Positions 38,308-48,677 of a DNA stretch of 64,000 bases are shown in pieces. Positions within the stretch are counted from its first letter, which is position 1. Every line of letters begins with the position of its first letter. Made by a program: the position numbers and the translations under genes. The notes below the pieces were generated by a model that saw only the letters and a list, made by a program, of their open reading frames with translations, had not been told where the DNA came from and ran no database searches. The stretch spans positions 1 through 64,000 of the forward strand of contig PZKD01000049.1 in NCBI GenBank assembly GCA_003034855.1, written 5' to 3'. The stretch comes from an archaeon SCG-AAA382B04 (GTDB lineage Archaea > Halobacteriota > Methanonatronarchaeia > Methanonatronarchaeales > Methanonatronarchaeaceae).

Positions 38308-40074
38308 TTATGTGATCAAGATAGCTATTATAGAAAGAGCAAAAGCCGACAAAATAAAAGCAAAAGCCAGTCCTCCACCCATAGCTATGATTGCATTAGC
38401 GGTGCTCGCTAACTGGGCCGCCATATCTGAGCCAAAAACTTCTAAATCTTCCACCATTTCTGTCTCAACACCAACCTCTACTTCTTCCAGATCTCTCTCA
38501 GCTTTTTCATACAGCTCTTGTATGTTTTTAATAAGTTCTTTATGATCTATCTCTGCTCCAATAGGGTTTTCTCCATTTAAATTCACAACATGGTTATCTG
38601 AGGTCATTACCTCACCTTCGTCTATAGGTAATGCTTTTAAGATTTTTTCACGCAACCCTTTCTCGAGATTATTTCCATCCAAGAAAACATAATAGGTTTT
38701 TTTGCCATCTATCTCTAGTAATGCAACTCTTATACCAAGATTGCCAAATCCTTGCTCCCAACCCCATTCCACATCTTTTTTAGCAATACCTAGTTTTAAA
38801 TCATCCACCTCTTTTTCGCTTGCCTTATCACTTGTTTTTTCTGCAGCATCTATGATGTCGAAAGAGTGCTTACTACCTGGATAAATCCCTCCTGGTTCTT
38901 TCCAAGAACAATTATGTGCATCTATAAAAACTAAGTCGCCAGAACCCCTTACTCTAGAATTGAGCATAATAGAATAGCCTATTGGGAAGGCAATATCTTC
39001 GGTTGGATTAGGAGAAAGTGTTGATATTGCAACGATTCCTTCATCTAATTTTTGAGCAAGCATCTCGACATCCCCCACCTTTTCTCTTACTGGAATTCCT
39101 GCTCCAGCGAAATCCATGTCTTGAACACTTTCTATTACTGAATCAGTGATTTTATGGCTCTGTTCTGAGTTAACTAAATTGAAGTCATGTGTAGCTGCAC
39201 CATGAGCAATTAGAGCTGTGCAATCTAACTCTTCTTCTAGATCCTCTGCTAGGGCTTTTGGAAGGTTCCCTCCCCCCAATTCTCCAACTGGACCTGGATG
39301 TACTGAAGGAGAAACTATCACTGCCTTCACTCCCTCTTGGTTTTTAAACGCGATTGTGCCTACTGGGACTCTTACAAACTCACCAATTTCATCAAATATT
39401 GATTCCAATTCGTCTACTCCTTTATGTGAATAATTTACAAATCCTCTAACAAAATCTAAGCCGCTAATACCAAAAGATCTTCTTAAAGGCCTATCTAAGT
39501 AGATTATTATTAAGTAAAAGGCTGATATGAAGATAAAAGATGAGATTAGAAATTCAAAATAGAGAGCTGGTGTCTTATTAAATTGATATAAAAAAACAAT
39601 CGAGAATAGAGGTTGAACAGAAGCTCCTGGGATGTTGCCAATAAGTGTCTTTTTGGATAATGATAAAAGAACCATCATTCTTATAGCAAAAATTATTCCC
39701 AAAGACAACATTAAGGCGTCATAAGTTAATTCAGGACCAATTATTTGGGTCAAAGAACCTATTAGTGTTCCAAAACCAACAATAATTGAGGAAAGAGACG
39801 ATAATAGAGCTGATCTATCTATATTCAACTCTCCCCTGATTCTGTTAGTTATCCATGGAGTTAAGAAAACAGATATTACAGCTGGTGCTCCAATTAAAAT
39901 AAAACCTCTTATAGCTCCTTCATATATCCCTGAAAAGGTTGGAACGGTTCTAAAGCTAGCTGCTCCTACTAGAATTGAAAATAGAGCCGATACCCCAACC
40001 GATACCGGCCAATAGGGTGAATCAAATAGATACTTTGTTAGTGATTCTGCTCTTTGTGCATAATTGTCTTCCAT
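38308..40074 (-). CDS. DUF2070 family membrane protein
   Basis: A 588-residue archaeal membrane protein. The first 200 residues contain about six hydrophobic segments. A large soluble domain follows, with VSPSVHPGPVGELGGGNLPKAL (about 253-274; landmarks HPGP, GGGNLP), HGAATHDFNLVNSEQSH, FIDAHNC and DNHVVNLNGENP. A final hydrophobic hairpin anchors the C terminus. The His/Asp/Asn pattern looks like a metal-dependent hydrolase, but the family has no proven activity. It begins 3-4 nt before dph6 in gene order and may share a transcript with it. Confidence 0.82.
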   Translation of the reverse strand: MEDNYAQRAESLTKYLFDSPYWPVSVGVSALFSILVGAASFRTVPTFSGIYEGAIRGFILIGAPAVISVFLTPWITNRIRGELNIDRSALLSSLSSIIVGFGTLIGSLTQIIGPELTYDALMLSLGIIFAIRMMVLLSLSKKTLIGNIPGASVQPLFSIVFLYQFNKTPALYFEFLISSFIFISAFYLIIIYLDRPLRRSFGISGLDFVRGFVNYSHKGVDELESIFDEIGEFVRVPVGTIAFKNQEGVKAVIVSPSVHPGPVGELGGGNLPKALAEDLEEELDCTALIAHGAATHDFNLVNSEQSHKITDSVIESVQDMDFAGAGIPVREKVGDVEMLAQKLDEGIVAISTLSPNPTEDIAFPIGYSIMLNSRVRGSGDLVFIDAHNCSWKEPGGIYPGSKHSFDIIDAAEKTSDKASEKEVDDLKLGIAKKDVEWGWEQGFGNLGIRVALLEIDGKKTYYVFLDGNNLEKGLREKILKALPIDEGEVMTSDNHVVNLNGENPIGAEIDHKELIKNIQELYEKAERDLEEVEVGVETEMVEDLEVFGSDMAAQLASTANAIIAMGGGLAFAFILSAFALSIIAILIT

Positions 40075-40077
40075 TTA

Positions 40078-40773
40078 TCAAACACCATTTTGGGAGAGAG
40101 AAGCTTTTTTTATTCTGTATTCTCCTCTCATTTTGTTTTCATCATAAGTAAGTTCTGAATCTTCTATTTTTATTTTTTTATCAAAGATAGGAGCATCGAG
40201 CACAGTGGTTTCATATTCTCCACCTTCTCCAGCCAAGTTTATTTTATGTTTTTGTTTAATATCGATTAACCTTTCAAGCATTTCTTCATCAATTTTTTTG
40301 CCAAGAAAAGATTCATCAAGTCCTTCAGCTGAAACACTGGTTATAATTGATTCAAATCCCTCTTTAATTAGGTTTCTCATGTATTCTTCTATATCGACAT
40401 TCCAGAGAGGTGAATAGAGATTTAAACCAAGTTCCTTTGATATAGATTCTACCCTAGTTTTTTGATACTTGCTTTGAATAGCTCCAACTCCTAGTGTGTC
40501 AAACTCATATTTATTTTGTGCTTTTTCGAGAGCCTCTTTCAATTCCTCGGCTTCTTTATTTTTCTCTGATTCTGAGGGAGATTTAAAGATGTCTATATCC
40601 AATGATTTTGACATTAAAGAAGTTAATTTTATGTTTTTAGAGTGGTAGAGATAAGATCCTTCCTTCTTAGGTATCATAGAAACCAACACACTAGGGGTGT
40701 ATCCTTCCTCCATCGCTTTATATAACGAATACGTAGAATCTTTTCCTCCAGTAAACAAAGAAGCAATTTTCAT
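40078..40773 (-). CDS. dph6: Diphthine--ammonia ligase (Dph6-type ATP pyrophosphatase)
   Basis: Last step of diphthamide synthesis on elongation factor 2 by family assignment. The 231-residue protein begins with the PP-loop FTGGKDST (about 7-14) and contains GVGAIQSKYQKTRVESI, SPLWN and the conserved end motif GEGGEYETTVLDAP. I place the start at the ATG 40773, which overlaps the upstream kinase stop as TGATG; a TTG lies 3 nt earlier. Confidence 0.88.
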   Translation of the reverse strand: MKIASLFTGGKDSTYSLYKAMEEGYTPSVLVSMIPKKEGSYLYHSKNIKLTSLMSKSLDIDIFKSPSESEKNKEAEELKEALEKAQNKYEFDTLGVGAIQSKYQKTRVESISKELGLNLYSPLWNVDIEEYMRNLIKEGFESIITSVSAEGLDESFLGKKIDEEMLERLIDIKQKHKINLAGEGGEYETTVLDAPIFDKKIKIEDSELTYDENKMRGEYRIKKASLSQNGV

Positions 40774-41663
40774 CAATAGTTCTCCTCAAAATTTTCTTTA
40801 AATCTTTTTTTAGTTTGTTTTTGGTTAGGTAAGTTTGTCTGACAACCTATCTCTTCAACAACAAAGGAAGCAACTGTTGAGGCTATTTTTCCACATTTCT
40901 CTAAAGAATAGTCTTCAACATATGATTTCAAGAAACCTGCTCGGTAAGCATCTCCCGCTCCTGTAGGGTCACGTGCTTCTGTTTCGATAGCTGGTATCCT
41001 TGTTTTGTGGTTTTTGTGATAGATCGTGCTTCCTTCTTCATGTTTAGTGACCACTAATACCTCAACTTTCTTCTTTAATTGCTCTAAATTCCATGTGGTT
41101 TTGTTTTTTATTTTCTCTAATTCGTATTGGTTACAGAATAAAAAATCAGTAGAATTTATTACGGCTTTTAGTTGATCTGAAGAGTATACGGGTAAATCCT
41201 GTCCTGGATCAAATGAGGTTTTTTTAGCTTCTTCAACAACCTTTAGATTAAACTCTGGATCTGAGGGTGCCAAGTGAACTAATTCATATTGATCTATGTT
41301 GGTGGGTGGTTCCTTTTCAGAGAAACTTTCTGAAGCTCCCCAGTGAAAATATGTGATTTGGTTTTCTTCTTCATCGGTGTATATGAATGCATTGGCAGTT
41401 TTTTCTTGCACATATATTACAGATTCGAGGTTAACACCTATCTCTTGTAGGTGATTCTCGTATTCTGAATTTTCGAAATCTCTTCCGACTAAAGTTAATA
41501 AGGAAGGGTTTTTTTCTAATTTAGCAATAGCTGCAGCGACATTTGCTGCACCTCCTCCTCTAAATCTTTTATAATCCTTTATGAAAATAGACGAATTTTT
41601 TTCTGGGAAGTAGGGGACTTTGGAAATATGGTCATAGGCAGTGTGCCCGACCACAAGAATCAT
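40773..41663 (-). CDS. PfkB-family carbohydrate/nucleoside kinase
   Basis: A ribokinase-like kinase of 296 residues. Landmarks are VVGHTAYDHI at the start, the sugar-binding GGGAANVAAAIAKL (about 36-49), the N-x-x-E segment NQYELEKIKN and the PfkB signature 2 DPTGAGDAYRAGF (about 244-256) with the catalytic Asp. The substrate (ribose, nucleoside or a hexose) cannot be told. It lies between UPF0212 and dph6 with 0-1 nt spacing. Confidence 0.87.
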   Translation of the reverse strand: MILVVGHTAYDHISKVPYFPEKNSSIFIKDYKRFRGGGAANVAAAIAKLEKNPSLLTLVGRDFENSEYENHLQEIGVNLESVIYVQEKTANAFIYTDEEENQITYFHWGASESFSEKEPPTNIDQYELVHLAPSDPEFNLKVVEEAKKTSFDPGQDLPVYSSDQLKAVINSTDFLFCNQYELEKIKNKTTWNLEQLKKKVEVLVVTKHEEGSTIYHKNHKTRIPAIETEARDPTGAGDAYRAGFLKSYVEDYSLEKCGKIASTVASFVVEEIGCQTNLPNQKQTKKRFKENFEENY

Positions 41664-42047
41664 TCATTTATCCTCCTCTTCTTCTTCCTCTTCCTCCTGC
41701 TCTTCTTCTAGTTCTTCAACTTCTATTGCCTCTAGTGGAACATCCTTCAAAGCGTTACCTATACTGCTTTTAGCTATTTTGATTGCATGTTCTTCGTTTT
41801 CAGCGTTGAATACTTTTATTCCAAACAACAAGCCAACTAAAGCTGTATCAGCGGCTATGTATACGCTTTCAAAGGGTTGTTCACAAGCGGGACATAGGGT
41901 TGAACCTATATCTATCTCGACATATCCTAGTCCTGAATCGTTTAATTTCCTGCCTGCCTCACTTATAGCTACACTCATCGCGTCTTCGACACTTTCTACG
42001 TCTTTTACTGTCCAAGCTGCCTCAAGAGTTACATAATAATTTTCCAT
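41664..42047 (-). CDS. UPF0212 / DUF555 protein
   Basis: A 127-residue archaeal protein of unknown function. It starts [30 protein letters not shown] (landmarks YYVTLEAAW and DAMSVAI) and contains one CxxC (CPACEQPF, about 53-60), which could help bind zinc or a cluster. It ends with a run of about 20 glutamates and aspartates. First gene of the UPF0212-pfkB-dph6-DUF2070 block; a TATA-like AAATTTATC (about 42098-42106 on the opposite reading) lies upstream. Confidence 0.82.
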   Translation of the reverse strand: MENYYVTLEAAWTVKDVESVEDAMSVAISEAGRKLNDSGLGYVEIDIGSTLCPACEQPFESVYIAADTALVGLLFGIKVFNAENEEHAIKIAKSSIGNALKDVPLEAIEVEELEEEQEEEEEEEEDK

Positions 42048-42138
42048 CTATACCACCAAGTTTGTCTCCTTTCTTAGAAAGCTACCATGGAGTAAGAAAT
42101 TTATCTGTTTTTGTTTCTTTTATCTTAATTCTAGTTCC

Positions 42139-43089
42139 CTAAATATTTACTTCTATTTCCCTACCTTTTTCTGGGTAAGGAATCCTTAGGTTAGTGAAGT
42201 CTCTTGGAACAACTGTATCTTCAAAAACTTCTTGAGCCTCATTTAATAAAGGATAAAAATTCTTGGAATATCTAGAGCTTAGGTGAAAAAGGGACAATAA
42301 TCTAACCTCAGCGTCTTTAGCTAACTCAGCTGCTTCTTTTGCCGTTGAATGTTTAGTTTTCTTTGCTCTCTCCTTTTCTTCTTCACTCAATGTTGCATCA
42401 TGAATTAACAAATCAGCTTTCCTAGCCCTTTGTTTAATTCTCTCTAGGGGTCGAGTATCCCCTGAATATACAAATTTTCTACCACGTCGTGGTGAACCTA
42501 ATACCTGTGATGGCTTTATCTCTTCACCCTCGGAGTTTTTAACCGAATCCCCATGTTGTAATCTACTAAACTTTGGACCTGGCTGTATACCTAACTCAAT
42601 GGCCTTTTCTCTATCAAACTTCCCAGGTCTTTCATCCTCTTCGAGAACATAGCTTAGTGCTTGGATGGACTTCCCATGATCCGCCTCGAGTACATCAATT
42701 GAATACCCCTCTTCCTTCAAGCAATCTCCATCACTAACTTCCTTTATCTTTAGATCAAATTTAGGAGAAGTTGCGCCTAAAGCAGCCATTTGTCGGGACA
42801 AACGTTTTATTCCAGGTGGTCCTATTATCGTAAGCGGTTTCTCCCTGTCCTGGAAAGCCATTGTTTGTATCAAACCCGGTATCCCCAAAAAATGGTCACC
42901 ATGAAAATGAGAAATCAATATTTTGTCAACTGCCATCCCTGTTCCAGCCTTCATCATTTGTCTCTGTGTGCCCTCTCCACAATCAAACAACAATAACTCC
43001 CCTTCTCTTTTCACCAAAATTGATGGTGGATTCCTTTCAACCGTTGGAGTTGCTCCTGCAGTTCCTAAAAAAGTTACTTCGAATGACAT
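42139..43089 (-). CDS. rnz: Ribonuclease Z (tRNA 3'-processing)
   Basis: A zinc endonuclease that cuts the 3' trailer of pre-tRNAs. The 316-residue protein has [15 protein letters not shown] (6-20), the metallo-beta-lactamase motif [12 protein letters not shown] (about 61-72), [16 protein letters not shown] (about 209-218), LIHDATL and HSTAKEAA, plus a final LFHLSSRY. All ligands are present and the length is normal. Confidence 0.96.
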   Translation of the reverse strand: MSFEVTFLGTAGATPTVERNPPSILVKREGELLLFDCGEGTQRQMMKAGTGMAVDKILISHFHGDHFLGIPGLIQTMAFQDREKPLTIIGPPGIKRLSRQMAALGATSPKFDLKIKEVSDGDCLKEEGYSIDVLEADHGKSIQALSYVLEEDERPGKFDREKAIELGIQPGPKFSRLQHGDSVKNSEGEEIKPSQVLGSPRRGRKFVYSGDTRPLERIKQRARKADLLIHDATLSEEEKERAKKTKHSTAKEAAELAKDAEVRLLSLFHLSSRYSKNFYPLLNEAQEVFEDTVVPRDFTNLRIPYPEKGREIEVNI

Positions 43090-43101
43090 ATTTTTTTGTA
43101 T

Positions 43102-44472
43102 CTAATTTGTTAGACTATGAATTGGTGAAGGAATTCTTCCATTCCTATCTACAAAATCTTTACACCCAAAATCACTCACCTTTATAATAGGGGACTCTCC
43201 TAACAACCCTCCAAACTCTACTATCCCCCCTGCTTCTGCCCCAGGAACTGGGATTAATCTAACTCCTATGCTTTTGTCATTAATAACTCCTATCGAACAT
43301 TCATCAGCTATTATACCACTGATAGTTTCTACTGATGTATCTCCAGGGATTGGAACCATATCGAGGCCTACTGAACATACAGAGGTCATTGCCTCAAGCT
43401 TTTCTATTGACATACTTTTATCTTTTACAGCATCCGCCATTCCTGCATCCTCAGTGACAGGGATGAAGCTTCCGCTTAAACCACCAATGTGTGATGTTGC
43501 CATTGCACCTCCTTTTTTAACCGAATCAGTTAGCATTGCAAGAGCAGCTGTTGATCCTGGAGCCCCACATCTCTCAACCCCCATCTCTTCTATAATCCTC
43601 GCTACCGAATCTCCTTCAGCAGGTGTTGGAGCTAGAGATAAATCTACGATATTGAATTGTGTTCCAATCTCTTGTGCAACTTCTCTTCCTATTAACTCAC
43701 CAGCCCTTGTTATCTTGAACGCAGTTCTTTTGATTTTTTCAGATAGCTCTCCAAAATCTGTTTCTTTTTGGTTTTCGATAACCGATTTAACTACTCCTGG
43801 ACCAGAAATCGCTACACTCAAAGAAGATTCAGCTTCTCCTGCACCATGCATTGCTCCTGGCATAAAGGGATTATCCAGAGGTGAATTTACAAATATGGCG
43901 AGTTTAGCACAACCTAAGCCATTTTGTTCTTTCGTCTCTTGTGCGGTTTGTTTTATTATCTCTCCGATCTGGTTTACGGCGTTCATATTAATTCCAGCTT
44001 TAGTTGTTGCCACATTTATTGCTGAACAAACTCTTTTGGTTGAACCAAGAGCTTTTGGTATGCTTTCTATCAATTTTTCGTCAGAATTAGTGATTCCTTT
44101 ATGAACAAAAGCAGAATATCCCCCAATAAAATCTACCCCTACTCTTTCGGCTACTTCATCCATCTTTTTTGCTACTCTTATTATCTCTTCTATGTCTCTA
44201 TCTTCATTTGGACCAATTACTTCAGATATTGGTGTAACTGAAATTCTTTTATTAACTATGGGTATTCCATATTTTTTCTCAATTTTTTCAGCTTTTTCTA
44301 CTAATTTATTGGATTCTTGGATTATTTTTGTCTCTATCTTTTCTAAAAAAGTGTCTAGGTCTGGATCACTACAACCCCTCAGATTTATGCCTAGGGTAAC
44401 TGTCCTTATATCCAAATTTTCTGTTGAAACCATCTTTAGAGTCTCTAAAATCTCATCAGAATCGTAGATCAA
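43102..44472 (-). CDS. PFL family protein (DUF711/UPF0210)
   Basis: A 456-residue protein related to the glycyl-radical fold but lacking a radical glycine motif. It has [25 protein letters not shown] near the start, [38 protein letters not shown] and [19 protein letters not shown] at the C terminus. The physiological role of the family is not established. It is almost always paired with the small ACT-domain protein found 3 nt upstream here, so the two presumably work together. Confidence 0.88.
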   Translation of the reverse strand: MIYDSDEILETLKMVSTENLDIRTVTLGINLRGCSDPDLDTFLEKIETKIIQESNKLVEKAEKIEKKYGIPIVNKRISVTPISEVIGPNEDRDIEEIIRVAKKMDEVAERVGVDFIGGYSAFVHKGITNSDEKLIESIPKALGSTKRVCSAINVATTKAGINMNAVNQIGEIIKQTAQETKEQNGLGCAKLAIFVNSPLDNPFMPGAMHGAGEAESSLSVAISGPGVVKSVIENQKETDFGELSEKIKRTAFKITRAGELIGREVAQEIGTQFNIVDLSLAPTPAEGDSVARIIEEMGVERCGAPGSTAALAMLTDSVKKGGAMATSHIGGLSGSFIPVTEDAGMADAVKDKSMSIEKLEAMTSVCSVGLDMVPIPGDTSVETISGIIADECSIGVINDKSIGVRLIPVPGAEAGGIVEFGGLLGESPIIKVSDFGCKDFVDRNGRIPSPIHSLTN

Positions 44473-44475
44473 TTC

Positions 44476-44760
44476 CTACACCCTATGCATTTGTCTAAAT
44501 ATTTTTTCATATTGGACAGTTACTCTCACACCTTGATCTTCCCCAACTTCTTGTAATCCCTCTTTTATCTCCTCAAAATCTTTATTGGATTCACTTATAT
44601 CTGCAAATAGCAACATTGTAAAAAGTTCACGATCAACAGTTTGAGAGATGTCTAATATGTTCACGTCAAATTCTGCTAGCTTAGATGTTATAGCTGCCAC
44701 TATGCCTGGATGATCAGATCCCTCTACAGTGATTACTAAAACTTCTTCATCTTCTGCCAA
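44476..44760 (-). CDS. ACT-domain protein (UPF0237)
   Basis: A 94-residue single-ACT protein: [34 protein letters not shown] (landmarks GSDHPGIVA and NILDISQ) and [20 protein letters not shown] domains bind amino acids, and this family is linked to DUF711 proteins. The start is a TTG with AGGT about 10 nt upstream; that site lies at the 3' end of the structured RNA region (44769-45174), so the RNA may be its leader. Confidence 0.88.
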   Translation of the reverse strand: MAEDEEVLVITVEGSDHPGIVAAITSKLAEFDVNILDISQTVDRELFTMLLFADISESNKDFEEIKEGLQEVGEDQGVRVTVQYEKIFRQMHRV

Positions 44761-44768
44761 AATAATTA

Positions 44769-45174
44769 CCTGGTACTGAGAACCGTAACAAGCGGTAAGA
44801 AACCGTGTACGGTTGCTTCCGTTTATAGCCTCTCGCCCAAGTGGGCTTATAGGCTCCCTGTTGGGTTCTCTTCACACCTAAGGTAGGTGAACCGCTACCA
44901 GGAATTACAGTCTCCCCTCCAGCTGAACCATCTCCAACTGGACATAAACACCTTTCGGCTGAACCGATTGTTCTCGAGCTTTCCACCCCAAAAGAGGACT
45001 GGCACGAGTGCTTACGGTTCATCCCTTTACGGGAAGGAAGGTCTCTCATCAGCCCCCACAGGCTCCACGAATGCACCCGATGGCTGGGTACACTCTCCTT
45101 CTCCTCTTCTCCTTCCAAAGGTCCAAAGAGCAAGGTCTTTAGCCCACAGAGGTGTTCCGAGGAACCCTATCCTC
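44769..45174 (-). ncRNA. Structured RNA of about 406 nt, unidentified (gene or long leader)
   Basis: There is no protein-coding signal between trm-G10 and the ACT gene. On the minus strand a TATA box (CTTTAAATAG, 45204-45197) is followed 25 nt later by GAGGATAGGG, a standard start distance. The sequence is dense in perfect small hairpins: GTTCC/GGAAC, GCACTCGTGC, TCCCGTAAAGGGA, CGG-TTCA-CCG, CCAG/CTGG, CACCT/AGGTG, GCCC-ACTT-GGGC and AACCGTACACGGTT. A helix CCTGGTA/TACCAGG closes the last 130 nt. It is less AT-rich than its flanks. Hallmarks of SRP RNA (GGAAG.AGCA) and RNase P RNA (AGGAAAGTCC, ACAGAA) were not found. A leader controlling the ACT-DUF711 pair is the alternative. Confidence 0.6.
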
Positions 45175-45196
45175 ACTATTACTAACACCTCCTTAC

Positions 45197-45204
45197 TATT
45201 TAAA
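45197..45204 (-). promoter_or_regulatory. TATA box for the 45-kb structured RNA
   Basis: CTTTAAATAG overlaps the trm-G10 stop codon and lies 25 nt before the first hairpin of the RNA. Confidence 0.6.
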
Positions 45205-46198
45205 GTTCACTGCTTCTCCTCCTAATTACTCTAATTATTCTTGTTAAACTCCGATGAACCCTCACCTTATATCTTTCAATTTCATTTGTATCAACCTTTA
45301 AATCAACCCCTTCCTTTGGGGAAATGAAGCACAAGTATCCACCTTTTTTTAGGTTCCTCAGCGCTTCTCTAATCGTTTGATTATACAAATCGCTAATATC
45401 TCCATATACTGTTGATGAACGCCCATATGGTGGATCAGCTATTATTGCCTCAAAGCTATGAGGTTTAAATGGTGTTTTCCTCGAATCTGCTAGTATTAAG
45501 GAATTTTTTTTGTTTTTAGTTAATTTTTGGTTTTTCTTTGATCCTTTAAGCATCTTTAGGCTAGCATCAACTCCAACAGAACTTATATCCATATCATTTG
45601 CTTCGATTAGGAAGCTTCCAGTTCCAGAGAATACGTCAAGAATTGCCCCATCTCTTACTCTAGTTAAGTTAATGCAGGCTCTAGCTAATTCGGGTTTTAT
45701 TGCCCCTGGCTTGAAAAAAGGCCTCTTATGGGGTTTTCTCTTTCTATATTCTTTTCTGTTGATTTTAATTATTTGTTCACCAAAAACTAGGTTTTGATCT
45801 GTTAAAAACAATTTAAAAACTTTTTTAGGGTTCTCTAAATCAATCGGGCCTTTTATAATTGCTCCAATTCTTTCTTCAGCTTCTTTTGCGCTTATTTTTT
45901 TTAAATTATTTTTTATTCTTTTAGCTCTAACACAAAACTTTTTGTTCGAAGAAATGTTTTCTATATCCTTTAAAACATCATTTAATTTTTTAGCAGAAGT
46001 AATATGTTTCAAAACACTATGCGTATAACCAAGTCTTTTGAAAAAACTTTTTTCTAACTTATCGTTTGTTTTTATTATTAATAGATTAGTTAATTCCTCT
46101 CTAATTTTATATTCTACCTGATATGCTTCTATTAGAGCTTTCACTTCTGCTTTCGCTAGTTTTGGTTGTTCACCTGATAACTCAAATAGATATTCCAT
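45200..46198 (-). CDS. tRNA (guanine(10)-N2)-dimethyltransferase (Trm-G10 type)
   Basis: Methylates G10 of tRNA. The 332-residue protein has an N-terminal THUMP domain (about 1-150; starts YLFELSGEQPKLAKAEVKAL, contains CVRAKRI). A Rossmann methyltransferase follows with RKPHKRPFFKPGAIKPELARACINL, ILDVFSGTGSFLIEA (SAM site) and the N-methylating motif IIADPPYGRSS (about 257-267). Complete. Gene order is prs, DUF357, trm-G10, with 0-4 nt gaps. The downstream TATA for the RNA overlaps its stop. Confidence 0.93.
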   Translation of the reverse strand: MEYLFELSGEQPKLAKAEVKALIEAYQVEYKIREELTNLLIIKTNDKLEKSFFKRLGYTHSVLKHITSAKKLNDVLKDIENISSNKKFCVRAKRIKNNLKKISAKEAEERIGAIIKGPIDLENPKKVFKLFLTDQNLVFGEQIIKINRKEYRKRKPHKRPFFKPGAIKPELARACINLTRVRDGAILDVFSGTGSFLIEANDMDISSVGVDASLKMLKGSKKNQKLTKNKKNSLILADSRKTPFKPHSFEAIIADPPYGRSSTVYGDISDLYNQTIREALRNLKKGGYLCFISPKEGVDLKVDTNEIERYKVRVHRSLTRIIRVIRRRSSEL

Positions 46199-46200
46199 CC

Positions 46201-46440
46201 TTAATCAACATCTATGAACCCATAATCTCTTCCTATCTCAAACCATGCCCACGCCCAGATTATGCTTTCAAAGGCTCTAACATAGTCATCCTCTTCTCTA
46301 AAATGATAAGAATCTTCTAAATATGCCTTTATGTTTTCTACGAAATCCTCGCCATCTTGAATTTTAGGAGAAAATTTTGGTTCTTTCTTTTTGAGTTTTT
46401 TTTGCCATTTCTCTGTTTCTTGCTCTAATTCCTCCATCAT
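46201..46440 (-). CDS. DUF357 family small protein
   Basis: A 79-residue archaeal protein of unknown function: a Lys/Glu-rich helix, then AYLEDSYHFREEDDYVRAFESIIWAWAWFEIG (landmarks DSYHF and YVRAFESIIWAWAW) that fits DUF357. Its start overlaps the stop of prs (46437-46440). Small but clearly inside an operon. Confidence 0.82.
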   Translation of the reverse strand: MMEELEQETEKWQKKLKKKEPKFSPKIQDGEDFVENIKAYLEDSYHFREEDDYVRAFESIIWAWAWFEIGRDYGFIDVD

Positions 46441-47276
46441 AATTCCTCAACAATTGGGTTACAAACACTTATTGATGAAATTGATCTCTCAATTGTATCA
46501 GTTGCCATTATCTCATCTGCTCCCGCTAAGTATATGTTCTGAATTGCATTATTTGCAAAAACTGGATGAGTGACCACTACCTTTATCCTAGAGGGATCTT
46601 GTTTTTTAAGTAGCTCTATCGCATTTGACATTGTCCCTCCAGTTGAAACAATATCATCTACAACTACAACCTCCTTGCCCTCGACATCTAGATCTTTCTT
46701 CTCTATCTCAACATCATTTTCAGATTTCCTCTCCTTAACTAAGAAATCATATTCACAATCTAGTTGAATTGAAAGTGTTTCGGCATATTTTAGTGCTCCA
46801 TGATCAGGAGCAACTACAAATTGATTGTTTTTTTGTTCTATGTGATTGGAAATTTCTTTGAAAGCGGTTATATTTTTAAAATCCGCTGTTTCGAAATAGT
46901 CCCCAATTCCTTCATCATGAACATCGATTGTTAGAACCTCTTCAACTTCTTTATCTATTGTTCTTGCTATTGCTCTAGCACTAACTGCCTCACCTTCTTC
47001 AAATTTCTTGTCTTGTCTCGCATAACCAAAATATGGGATTACCGCTGTTATTCGGGCATTGTGTAATGCATCTAGCAATAATAATAGGTTAACATAACTA
47101 GAATCTGAATCTATGCTTTGAACTAATACAACATCTTCTTCTGTTTCTTCTTCGAGCTTAACGTATTGTTCTCCATCTGGAAACGTCTTGTAATCAACTG
47201 GTAAAATTTCTAAACCCATCTTTTTTGCAATCTTAGAACCTAAGTTTTGACTAGCTCTTCCACAGACAACTTTCAT
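46437..47276 (-). CDS. prs: Ribose-phosphate pyrophosphokinase
   Basis: Makes PRPP from ribose 5-phosphate and ATP. The 279-residue archaeal-type protein has FPDGEQYVKLEEE (about 33-45), YFGYARQDKKFEEGEAVSARAIA (about 88-110), IDVHDE, APDHGA and the PRPP loop VVVVDDIVSTGGTM (about 204-217). Complete. It heads the prs-DUF357-trmG10 run and is divergent from the SAM-hydrolase gene. Confidence 0.96.
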   Translation of the reverse strand: MKVVCGRASQNLGSKIAKKMGLEILPVDYKTFPDGEQYVKLEEETEEDVVLVQSIDSDSSYVNLLLLLDALHNARITAVIPYFGYARQDKKFEEGEAVSARAIARTIDKEVEEVLTIDVHDEGIGDYFETADFKNITAFKEISNHIEQKNNQFVVAPDHGALKYAETLSIQLDCEYDFLVKERKSENDVEIEKKDLDVEGKEVVVVDDIVSTGGTMSNAIELLKKQDPSRIKVVVTHPVFANNAIQNIYLAGADEIMATDTIERSISSISVCNPIVEEL

Positions 47277-47336
47277 TAAATCCCACCTGGTAATAAAAAA
47301 TATAGTTGTTTCTTATTTAAAATGGATTGATAATCA

Positions 47337-48107
47337 ATGATAGGGTTTTTATCTGATTTTGGTAGAGAGAACGGATATGTGGGATCGATGAAAGCGGTTG
47401 CGGGAAGTATTTGTGAAGATAGATTAATTGATATTTCCCATAAAACTAAAAAACATGATGTTAGGAGAGGCGCGTTTATTTTGTACAACACTTACCGATT
47501 TTTTCCATTTAAAAGTGTTTTTGTTTGCGTTGTTGATCCGGGAGTAGGAACAGAGAGGAGAGGAATTGCTATCGAAACAGAGGAATATGTTTTTGTTGGA
47601 CCTGATAATGGATTGATGTTCCCTGCTGCCAATGATTGTGGTGACTACAATGTTTTTGAATTATCAAATAAGGAATATATGTTGGAGGGTGTTTCTGAAA
47701 CATTTGATGGTCGAGATGTTTTTGCTCCAATAGGAGCACACATCGCTGATGGGGTGGAAATTGAAGATTTAGGTCCTCAAATAGAAGAAATAAAAGAACT
47801 GAACTTTGGTGATTGGAAATTTGAAAATGGCTCATTGAGAGGGGAAATTATTTTTATTGACTCTTTTGGTAACTTGGTAACCAATATCCCCTACAACAAA
47901 GTCAAAAATAGATTAGACTTTGGTGACAAAATTAGTTATAAAAGCGAGGAAATTCCTTTTTACCGATCTTATGGATGTGTGGATGAAAACAATTTAGTTT
48001 TAACTGTTGGTGGTCATGGAAACATTGAAATATCAGCCAACAAAGGAGATGCAGCTAAAATAACTGGGTTAAAGGAAAGAGATGGATTTATGTTGAAAAT
48101 TAATTAA
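47337..48107 (+). CDS. SAM hydroxide adenosyltransferase (DUF62 family)
   Basis: Hydrolyses S-adenosylmethionine to adenosine and methionine, by family assignment. The 256-residue protein has FLSDFGRENGYVGSMKA (4-20), ISHKTKKHDVRRGAF, VVDPGVGTERRGIAIE (about 65-80), VGPDNGL and FDGRDVFAPIGAHIA, followed by FIDSFGNLVTNI. These are the family's adenosine-binding and catalytic segments. A TATA-like CTTATTTAAAATGG lies about 20-25 nt before the ATG, suggesting a near-leaderless mRNA. nadM follows 22 nt later. Confidence 0.93.
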   Translation: MIGFLSDFGRENGYVGSMKAVAGSICEDRLIDISHKTKKHDVRRGAFILYNTYRFFPFKSVFVCVVDPGVGTERRGIAIETEEYVFVGPDNGLMFPAANDCGDYNVFELSNKEYMLEGVSETFDGRDVFAPIGAHIADGVEIEDLGPQIEEIKELNFGDWKFENGSLRGEIIFIDSFGNLVTNIPYNKVKNRLDFGDKISYKSEEIPFYRSYGCVDENNLVLTVGGHGNIEISANKGDAAKITGLKERDGFMLKIN

Positions 48108-48111
48108 TTAA

Positions 48112-48651
<540 letters not shown>

Positions 48652-48677
<26 letters not shown>

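Noticed and set aside
43268-44104. Long plus-strand open frame opposite the DUF711 gene
   Set aside because: It is the antisense shadow of a well-conserved gene, Ser/Ile/Thr-rich with no domain.
44747-45133. A 128-residue open frame inside the 45-kb structured region
   Set aside because: Cys/Arg/Gly-rich translation with no domain, the frame runs through perfect hairpins, and no ribosome site is seen; the RNA structure explains the sequence better.
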